This document shows, piece after piece, positions 23,793-28,973 of a stretch of DNA of 28,973 nt. The position numbers and the translations under genes are program-made. The DNA is taken from NCBI GenBank assembly GCA_947623795.1, contig CANQHS010000003.1, positions 1 to 28,973 on the forward strand, written 5' to 3'. Source of the DNA: an uncultured Clostridia bacterium. GTDB lineage: Bacteria; Bacillota; Clostridia; Christensenellales; UBA1242. Positions within the stretch are counted from its first letter, which is position 1. Each line of letters starts with the position of its first letter. The notes beneath the pieces are model-generated. The model saw nothing but the letters and a program-made list of their open reading frames with translations, was not told where the DNA came from and searched no databases.

Positions 23793-24788
23793 ATGACATA
23801 TCAAGAATTGGTTGGGCGAATTGTGGCATTGCAAGATGAAGGCCTTGAACTATTCAATGCGGGCAAATCCGTTTTGGGCAAAAATATTTTGGCAACACAT
23901 GTTGGCGATTATTCTGGCGTGCAAATTCTCATTCAAGGCGGAATTCACGCTCGAGAATATATCTCTTCGCTTCTCATGATTGAGCAAGCAAGGAATTTGT
24001 TTAAAAACGATTTGGTGCATGGCGGTGGAATTTATTTTATCTTTCTCACCAACCCAGACGGAGCGGAAATTGTGCTTGACGGAATTGATTCCGTTTCTTG
24101 TGACATAACGCGCCAATATCTAACGATTGCAAACAACGGGAGCGTCGATTTTTCACAATACAAAGCCAATATTAATTTGGTCGATTTAAACACAAATTTC
24201 AATGCAGATTGGGGCGGCGGAAGTCAAAATGTTTTCTGCCCATCAACCGAAGATTTTGTTGGCTTCTACCCCGAAAGCGAACGCGAAGTTAGGTCTCTTG
24301 TTAATTTCACATTAAAAACGAAGCCACTTTTGACTATTTCTTATCACAGCAAGGGAAATGTTATATATTATGGATTCGAGAATCAATCGAGCGAAGATAT
24401 CGCGCGCGACCAAGCAATTGGAGAAAGCCTAAGCGAACTAACTGGCTATCCGCTCATTTTCACCGAGAATTCAACCGGCGGATACAAAGATTGGTGCATT
24501 AATTCGCTAAAAATTCCTGCCTATACCATTGAAGTTGGCGACGCAAGTCTACCTCACCCAATAGGTGAAGAAAATTTACAAGAAATTTATATAAAAAACA
24601 AAGATGTTCCACTTCTAGCCCTAGAAAAAGCAAAAGAATATGCAAAACAAATTGACTTTACGAGCCCAATTGTGCAAAATATAAATAATGGCAAACAAAA
24701 AAGCAATGCAAAAGGCTACAATGCTAGGATACAACGCTTTATCGAAAGGCGAAATTCCAATTGGAGCGGTAATAGTCAAAGACGATAA
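23793..24788 (+). CDS. M14-family zinc carboxypeptidase
   Basis: A 331-aa metallocarboxypeptidase fold. Zinc ligands are H52 and E55 (GGIHAREY) and H185 (TISYHSKG), with the catalytic glutamate E247 (YTIEVGD). The segment VDLNTNFNADW has Thr where classical carboxypeptidases have the substrate-binding Arg (NRNF/NRNW). That substitution is seen in the subgroup that cleaves gamma-D-Glu-mDAP bonds in peptidoglycan, so a cell-wall role is inferred. No signal peptide, so it probably acts on recycled wall peptides in the cytoplasm. The SD GGAGG (23784-23788) is ideal. The last about 33 residues are basic and unlike the family, and are encoded in the overlap with tadA (see findings). Confidence 0.85.
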   Translation: MTYQELVGRIVALQDEGLELFNAGKSVLGKNILATHVGDYSGVQILIQGGIHAREYISSLLMIEQARNLFKNDLVHGGGIYFIFLTNPDGAEIVLDGIDSVSCDITRQYLTIANNGSVDFSQYKANINLVDLNTNFNADWGGGSQNVFCPSTEDFVGFYPESEREVRSLVNFTLKTKPLLTISYHSKGNVIYYGFENQSSEDIARDQAIGESLSELTGYPLIFTENSTGGYKDWCINSLKIPAYTIEVGDASLPHPIGEENLQEIYIKNKDVPLLALEKAKEYAKQIDFTSPIVQNINNGKQKSNAKGYNARIQRFIERRNSNWSGNSQRR

Positions 24789-25143
24789 GATTATATCTTA
24801 TGCCTTTAACACGCGCGAAAAAGACCAAATTGCCACCCACCACGCAGAGATAAAGGCAATTGAAAAAGCCAACAAAAAGCTTAAATCTTGGCGGCTTGAC
24901 GGGTGCGACATTTATGTTACAAAAGAACCTTGCCCTATGTGTGCGGGTGCAATTGTCAATGCACGAATCAAAAATGTTTATTACGCGGTTAAAGATGTTG
25001 AAAATGGCGGGATATCACGTTTTAACATTTTAAACAATACAATGAATCACACTTCTTCGTCCGCTCAACTTTTGGAATTTGAAAAAGAAAATGAAGATTT
25101 AATTAAAAATTTCTTTAAAATGGCAAGAAAAAAGCACAAATAG
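24688..25143 (+). CDS. tadA: tRNA adenosine(34) deaminase TadA
   Basis: A 151-aa deaminase converting A34 to inosine in tRNA-Arg(ACG). The zinc site is HAE (H52, E54) and PCPMCAGA (C82, C85). GEIPIGAVIV and VKDVENGGISRFNIL are family-typical. The full N-terminus from the ATG at 24688 aligns with TadA length, so this start is preferred over internal ATGs, even though it lies 101 nt inside the M14 frame. No SD is visible upstream. It ends in a bidirectional terminator shared with hup. Confidence 0.94.
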   Translation: MANKKAMQKATMLGYNALSKGEIPIGAVIVKDDKIISYAFNTREKDQIATHHAEIKAIEKANKKLKSWRLDGCDIYVTKEPCPMCAGAIVNARIKNVYYAVKDVENGGISRFNILNNTMNHTSSSAQLLEFEKENEDLIKNFFKMARKKHK

Positions 25144-25152
25144 TGCTTTTTT
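25131..25152. terminator. Bidirectional terminator between tadA and hup
   Basis: AAAGCAC (25131-25137), 5-nt loop, GTGCTTT (25143-25149), extendable by A/T pairs. There is a T-run on both strands. The tadA stop is in the loop and the hup stop is just outside. Confidence 0.85.
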
Positions 25153-25423
25153 ATTTGATGATTTGTTTCAAACTGTCGCTCGCCCTAAAAGTTGGCGTTT
25201 TTCGTGCTTCAACAATCGTCGTCTTTTTGGTCGCAAAGTTGTACATAGGCTTGGATTTCATTTCGCTGACTTTAAACTTCCCAAAATTGGATAATGTGAC
25301 GCTATCTCCGCGTTTTAATGCGTCCTTGATGACATCAATAAAAGCATCTAAACAAAGTTTGCACTCTTTTTTTGTAAGCCCAGATTTAGTCTGAACAACT
25401 TCAACAAATTCATTTTTGTTCAT
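25151..25423 (-). CDS. hup: HU-family nucleoid protein
   Basis: A 90-aa HU/IHF-fold protein: MNKNEFVEVVQTKSGLTKKE, then GDSVTLSNFGKFKV, then the DNA-binding arm and KTPTFRASDSLKQIIK. HU dimers bend and coat DNA. The arm is diverged from the usual RKGRNPQTGE form (SKPMYNFATKKTTIV), though the tip proline is kept. Start: the ATG at 25423 has GGGGG (25429-25433) 5 nt upstream and gives the standard 90 aa; an in-frame TTG at 25435 would overlap that SD and is rejected. It lies 57 nt downstream of the spoVB-like gene on the same strand, as in many Clostridia. Confidence 0.93.
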   Translation of the reverse strand: MNKNEFVEVVQTKSGLTKKECKLCLDAFIDVIKDALKRGDSVTLSNFGKFKVSEMKSKPMYNFATKKTTIVEARKTPTFRASDSLKQIIK

Positions 25424-25480
25424 AATATCCCCCAAAAAGATTTTGACCAGAAATTTAAACTTTAAACTTTAAAATTAATT

Positions 25481-26965
25481 TTATCCTTTCAATTTTAATT
25501 CTTTTTTGTTGAACACTTTCGTTATTGTAAGGGTAGATAAATACACTATTCCACCAAAACTTATTCCCAAAAGCGTGTTAACGATTCCGCCACCAAGCAT
25601 GAACACAAACAAAATCGAAACAAGCATTAATACATTTGCTAAAATTAATTTTGCAAAAAATTTATATCCAATTTTAAATTGAAAATGCTTTTTCATCTCA
25701 ATATGATTGAGCACAAATGCACTAATATAGCACATCACATTTGCAATTGACAAAGCAAAAATGTTTATTGTTGCACTTGGCAAGAACACAATTTCTAGCA
25801 CAAATTTAATTCCAACGGCAATGCACAAGTTTCTTATCGCCACATATCTTTGTTCAATCGCTTGCAAACAACTTGAATATATTTGATTGATGGACAAAAA
25901 CACTATGCCTGCACTTGAAAAAATCAAGAGTCTGCTTGCAATTTTTAGCCCATCAAAGCCAAATCCGTTTAATCGCGCACCATATAAAACTGAAATGAGC
26001 CGCTCTGGAAACAAGCCAAATCCCAACACGCATGGCACGGTTATGATTAAAATGATTCGCAACGCAAGAGAAATTTTGTTGTCCTTATTTTCGCTGTTAA
26101 TCAAGTTTGGCAAAATCACGCTCGCAATGGCAAATGAAAATATGGTGGGCAACCCAACAATGCTGGACACAGCTCCGCTTTCTAGCCCATATAAAAATAT
26201 TGAAACTTGTTTTGAAAAACTAACACTCAACAAATTGACAACTAATAGGCTATCAACAAAATTTGAAATTGGCATAATTATGTTTGTTAATGTTATTGGC
26301 AACACATCTTTCAAAATTGTTTTTAGTGGCACGGGGACATTTTCTTCCACTCGTTCTTTTTTCCTATAGAACAACAATAAGACAACAATCGCCACAACCT
26401 CGCTTGCAACAATGCTTAGCATCGCGCCAATAATAGCCGCAATCAAGCTGATTTTTATTAAACTAATCGTCACAGTCAAGCCAAGCACAAGTTTTGTGAA
26501 CTGCTCCAAAATGTTCGAAAGTGCGGAAGGCGTGAAATAGTGCTTGCCTTGGAAATATCCGCGGAAAACGCTACACGCGCTCACAATTATGATTGTTGGG
26601 GCTAAAATTAGATAGCAAATTGAAATTCTTTCGTCGCCTTGAAGCCTCGCCATGCCACCCGAAAACAGCACCAAAACAAGCGTTAATGTTAGCGAAATTA
26701 TGCTCGTAAAAAGCAAGCATTTTCTAACAATGCTCTTGTCCCCACCCTTTGATTTGGCAATAACTTTTGAAATGGCAAGTGGAAGTCCGCTTGTTGCCAA
26801 CACCACGCAAAGCGAATAAAACGGGAAAATGAGTTGATAAAGTCCAATCCCCTCGCCGCCCAAAATTCGTGTTAAAGCAATGCGATAGACCGAACTAAAA
26901 ATTTTTGCCATAATCCCGCCAACTGAAAGTATCAATGCCCCACAAAAAAGACTGTTGCGCTTCAT
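25481..26965 (-). CDS. spoVB: SpoVB-like MATE/MOP-superfamily flippase
   Basis: A 494-aa integral membrane protein with about 14 helices and the polysaccharide-flippase fold. The N-terminus (SLFCGALILSVGGIMAKIFS, then ILGGEGIGLYQLIFPFY) and SVFRGYFQGKHYFTPSALSNILEQ are typical of the SpoVB/YabM group. This group moves lipid-linked peptidoglycan or related precursors across membranes. The placement next to hup supports a SpoVB-type assignment; a vegetative lipid II flippase role (Amj/MurJ-like) cannot be excluded. No clear SD or promoter is seen upstream of the ATG. Confidence 0.85.
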   Translation of the reverse strand: MKRNSLFCGALILSVGGIMAKIFSSVYRIALTRILGGEGIGLYQLIFPFYSLCVVLATSGLPLAISKVIAKSKGGDKSIVRKCLLFTSIISLTLTLVLVLFSGGMARLQGDERISICYLILAPTIIIVSACSVFRGYFQGKHYFTPSALSNILEQFTKLVLGLTVTISLIKISLIAAIIGAMLSIVASEVVAIVVLLLFYRKKERVEENVPVPLKTILKDVLPITLTNIIMPISNFVDSLLVVNLLSVSFSKQVSIFLYGLESGAVSSIVGLPTIFSFAIASVILPNLINSENKDNKISLALRIILIITVPCVLGFGLFPERLISVLYGARLNGFGFDGLKIASRLLIFSSAGIVFLSINQIYSSCLQAIEQRYVAIRNLCIAVGIKFVLEIVFLPSATINIFALSIANVMCYISAFVLNHIEMKKHFQFKIGYKFFAKLILANVLMLVSILFVFMLGGGIVNTLLGISFGGIVYLSTLTITKVFNKKELKLKG

Positions 26966-26999
26966 AGCATTATTTTTTGTTAAATGTTAAAAAATATTT

Positions 27000-27031
27000 A
27001 AAAAAATCCCTAATCTTTAAAGATTAAGGGA
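27000..27031 (-). terminator. Intrinsic terminator of the NUDIX gene
   Basis: On the minus strand CCCTTAATCTTT pairs with AAAGATTAGGG (27008-27030, one bulged base) and is followed by A and seven T residues (27000-27006). Confidence 0.8.
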
Positions 27032-27035
27032 TATT

Positions 27036-27515
27036 TCATTCCGAACGAATTAAATGTTGTCTTTCCATATTATTTTCAAGAATATCTATAATATTTTTAG
27101 GCCTAACATCTAGAGTTTTTAGTTCTTGCAAATTCCGCCATAAAAAACTGTGATGACGAAGCACTCCGTTATCCATTTCTTCGTTTTTGAAATCTTTCGT
27201 ATTAATAAAGTTTTTCGTTGACAAAAGATAATAATAGCAAATTTCGTGAAACGGTTTGCCGTCTTCTCGACTAAAAAAAAGTTGCTCAATTGCAAGAAGT
27301 TTAACTATTTCTGTATCAAAGTTTGTTTCTTCATTAACTTCTCTAATAACGGCACAATCTGTATTTTCTCCAATGTGAACATGCCCACCTGGGAAACTAT
27401 AAAACCCGCTATTATCGCAATCATTAATTAAATATTTGTCATTACTTTTAATTATTCCACATACGCGAAGTTTAAAAGATCCATCTTCTTTCCAAAATTT
27501 TACATCTCTTGACAT
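27036..27515 (-). CDS. NUDIX hydrolase
   Basis: A 159-aa hydrolase of nucleoside-diphosphate-linked compounds. The Nudix box starts at G44 and reads GHVHIGE(x7)REVNEETN: E50, R58, E59, E62 and E63 are all in place, but the usual Gly after the EE pair is Asn65. The strand before it (FYSFPGGH) is typical. The substrate is unknown; family members include ADP-ribose, oxidised-nucleotide and dinucleotide hydrolases. The SD AGGAG (27522-27526) is 6 nt before the ATG. It has its own promoter and terminator and is divergent from dus. Confidence 0.9.
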   Translation of the reverse strand: MSRDVKFWKEDGSFKLRVCGIIKSNDKYLINDCDNSGFYSFPGGHVHIGENTDCAVIREVNEETNFDTEIVKLLAIEQLFFSREDGKPFHEICYYYLLSTKNFINTKDFKNEEMDNGVLRHHSFLWRNLQELKTLDVRPKNIIDILENNMERQHLIRSE

Positions 27516-27529
27516 ATTTTTCTCCTACT

Positions 27530-27560
27530 ATAATATTAATATTTTTTCTTTAATTGTCAA
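27530..27560 (-). promoter_or_regulatory. Promoter of the NUDIX gene
   Basis: Minus-strand TTGACA (27555-27560). The -10 box is either TAATAT (27533-27538, 16-nt spacer) or TATTAT (27530-27535, 19-nt spacer). Confidence 0.5.
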
Positions 27561-27588
27561 TAAATTTCGTTGTTTTTTAATTTGTTGA

Positions 27589-27617
27589 TTGTAAAATTAT
27601 TTTTAATTTGCTATACT
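27589..27617 (+). promoter_or_regulatory. Promoter of dus giving a leaderless mRNA
   Basis: TTGTAA (27589-27594), 17-nt spacer, TATACT (27612-27617), then 6 nt to the ATG at 27624. There is no SD. Confidence 0.65.
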
Positions 27618-27623
27618 TACATT

Positions 27624-28529
27624 ATGAAAAAACAAAAATTTATCTATGCTCTTGCTCCTATGGCGGGTGTAACAGACTTTGCATTTAGAAAAATTTGTGC
27701 TGAATTTGGTGCGGATATGGTGGTCACCGAAATGATAAGTTTGAAAGCGCTAGACAATAACAATGATAAAACTTTTAAACTTTTGCGAGAAGAAAGCAAT
27801 GCAATAAAAGTATGTCAACTTTTTGGCCACGACATTGCGGCTATCAAAAGGATTTTAAAAAATAAAATTTTTGATAATTTTGATTATATCGATTTTAACT
27901 GCGGCTGCCCCGCTCCAAAAATTGTTAAAAATGGTGATGGCTGTGCAATGATGAAAAATTTGGACAAAACGCGAGTGGTTATTTCTTCATTAGTTAAAGC
28001 GAGCAAAAAGCCTGTTTCTGTCAAATTTAGGCTTGGCATAGATGGCAACGAAAATTATATTGAATTTGGCAAAATGTGCGAAGAATGCGGCGTTAGTTTC
28101 ATAACATTGCACGCCCGAACGCGCGAACAAGGATATGCGGGCGAAGTGGACAAGACTGCATATAAAAAACTTATTTCTGCGGTGAAAATCCCCGTGTTTT
28201 GGAGCGGAGATATAAAGACAAAGGACGATGTTGAATTCGCAAAAAAGATTGGTTGTGCTGGCGTTATGATTGGGCGAAATGCTCTTGGAAATCCCGAAAT
28301 ATTTTCTGAATTAAAAGATTGCATTCCGCCATATAGCAAAAAAGAAGCAATAATAAAACATCTTGAAATGCTAAAAACTTATTTTAGAAGCGGAAAAACC
28401 CTTGTGGCGTATTTTAAAAAGCACCTTATGTGGTATGTGCGAGCGACAAAAAACGCAACACTCACAAAACAAAAAATTTTGGAGTTCACCACCCTTAAAC
28501 AAATTGAAAACTTAATAAATGAAATGTAA
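27624..28529 (+). CDS. dus: tRNA-dihydrouridine synthase (DusB-like)
   Basis: A 301-aa FMN-dependent enzyme reducing uridine to dihydrouridine in tRNA D-loops. Features: LAPMAGVTDFAFR at the N-terminus (FMN-binding barrel strand), QLFGHD, the catalytic cysteine in FNCGCPAPK (C95), VSVKFRLG (K134), ITLHARTREQGYAG (H163) and GVMIGRNALGNPEIF (phosphate binding). It is slightly shorter than typical Dus proteins (about 320 aa) but includes the helical C-terminal domain. Start: the ATG at 27624 matches the family N-terminus and sits 6 nt from the -10 box; a TTG at 27570 would add 18 hydrophobic residues encoded by the promoter itself and is rejected. Confidence 0.95.
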   Translation: MKKQKFIYALAPMAGVTDFAFRKICAEFGADMVVTEMISLKALDNNNDKTFKLLREESNAIKVCQLFGHDIAAIKRILKNKIFDNFDYIDFNCGCPAPKIVKNGDGCAMMKNLDKTRVVISSLVKASKKPVSVKFRLGIDGNENYIEFGKMCEECGVSFITLHARTREQGYAGEVDKTAYKKLISAVKIPVFWSGDIKTKDDVEFAKKIGCAGVMIGRNALGNPEIFSELKDCIPPYSKKEAIIKHLEMLKTYFRSGKTLVAYFKKHLMWYVRATKNATLTKQKILEFTTLKQIENLINEM

Positions 28530-28552
28530 AAAAGTGGCTTTGCAACTTTTTT
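28528..28552. terminator. Terminator between dus and ldh
   Basis: AAAAAAGT-G-GC, loop TTT, GC-A-ACTTTTTT: a stem with one G-A mismatch and T-runs on both strands, serving two convergent genes. Confidence 0.6.
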
Positions 28553-28572
28553 GTTGTTAAATTTTAAAAATT

Positions 28573-28973
28573 CTAAACTTTTAAATTTCTAATGATGTTT
28601 TTTATTGTTTTAACGGAAAAATTGAATTCGGCTTTTTCTTCGCTTGAAAGCGGAAAGCGGAAAATTTCCCTTATTCCATCGCGAGAAATAATTGCGGGCT
28701 GGCCGATGCTCACGCCCAACTTTTCATCAAATGAAGACACGGTGAAAATTGAATTGCTATCTTCAAAAATTGCGTCAGTTATATTTTTAAGGCACATTCC
28801 AATTCCATATGCGGTGTTGCCTTTTTTTTCAATAATTTCATACGCGCTGTTTCTAACATCTTTCAAAATCTTTTGCTTTTTAGATTTTGTTAGATATTTA
28901 TCTATTGGAGTTAAGCCAATTGTGGCGTGTTCCCACGGAATCATTTCCGTGTCGCCATGCTCGCCAATAACAT
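28573..28973 (-). CDS. ldh: L-lactate dehydrogenase, C-terminal part (cut by window end)
   Basis: The frame stays open to the right edge of the window. The first visible residues are VIGEHGDTEMIPWEHATIG, which contain the catalytic histidine of NAD-dependent L-lactate dehydrogenase (GEHGD). Downstream, AYEIIEKKGNTAYGIGMCL, IFTVSSF, the SIGQPAIISRDGIREIFRFPL segment and the C-terminal helix are standard for the family. The N-terminal NAD-binding half lies outside the window. The enzyme reduces pyruvate to lactate in fermentation. The missing N-terminal half means malate dehydrogenase cannot be formally excluded, but the YGIGM and GEHGDTE context favours LDH. Confidence 0.9.
   Translation of the reverse strand, partial: VIGEHGDTEMIPWEHATIGLTPIDKYLTKSKKQKILKDVRNSAYEIIEKKGNTAYGIGMCLKNITDAIFEDSNSIFTVSSFDEKLGVSIGQPAIISRDGIREIFRFPLSSEEKAEFNFSVKTIKNIIRNLKV

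Noticed and set aside
25424..25435. TTG start four codons upstream for HU
   Set aside because: It overlaps the GGGGG ribosome binding site of the ATG at 25423, and HU proteins normally start at MNKxE.
25440..25480. Three tandem TTTAAAG-like heptamers upstream of hup as an operator
   Set aside because: They are too short and too A/T-rich to separate from background, and no promoter could be placed relative to them.
25887..26369. 160-codon plus-strand frame
   Set aside because: It is antisense to the well-supported SpoVB-like gene, with no recognisable domain or ribosome binding site.
27570..27623. Upstream TTG start extending Dus by 18 residues
   Set aside because: The extension covers the -35/-10 promoter elements and precedes the conserved family N-terminus; the ATG at 27624 fits better.

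Overview
The window is AT-rich, densely coded bacterial DNA that reads well with the standard bacterial code (TGA is used as a stop, for example in several ATGA gene overlaps). The gene content points to a low-GC Firmicutes/Clostridia-type organism, probably an uncultured gut-type lineage. It includes sporulation-associated genes (yabP, yabQ, a SpoVB-like flippase), a divIC-like gene, an LtaS-type sulfatase, HU, QueH and L-lactate dehydrogenase. The taxonomic placement is inference from gene content only.

Layout. 1-350 is non-coding and carries REP/MITE-like repeat units. tRNA-Asn (minus strand) has its own promoter and terminator. A polytopic LtaS/alkaline-phosphatase-superfamily protein follows. 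Next comes a convergent pair of unusual proteins with DNA-binding-like tails: a DUF1858 protein with a lysine-rich histone-H1-like tail (+), and a membrane-anchored coiled-coil protein whose C-terminus carries nine intact AT-hook motifs (-). The latter is separated by an approximately 220-bp, 95% A/T block from a YugP-type membrane zinc peptidase (+). Alanine racemase and QueH (epoxyqueuosine reductase) lie on the minus strand. They are followed by one enormous gene of 11.1 kb (3709 aa) encoding a secreted lipoprotein with Ig-like and GLUG-repeat modules, which takes up more than a third of the window.

From 19.8 kb to 25.1 kb the plus strand carries yabP-yabQ-divIC-(cytidylate-kinase-like), two CPBP membrane proteases coupled to rlmH, an M14 peptidase, and tadA. 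The minus strand then has hup (HU), spoVB-like and a NUDIX gene. A DusB-like tRNA-dihydrouridine synthase (+) and the 3' part of ldh (-, cut by the window end) close the window. The elements of the classical spoVB-hup-yabP-yabQ-divIC cluster are all present but split and inverted, with foreign housekeeping genes between them and no MazG or S4-domain gene.

How the genes work together. There is a tRNA/rRNA modification theme (QueH, TadA, Dus, RlmH) and a cell-envelope theme (LtaS-like, Alr, M14 peptidase, CPBP proteases, SpoVB-like, giant lipoprotein). There is also a chromosome-organisation theme (HU, AT-hook protein, H1-like-tailed protein). Several genes have a consensus sigma-A promoter whose -10 box sits only 6-11 nt from the ATG with no Shine-Dalgarno sequence, which implies leaderless or nearly leaderless mRNAs alongside ordinary SD-led genes. 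The best candidate for an undescribed system is the membrane-tethered multi-AT-hook protein and its convergent H1-like neighbour.
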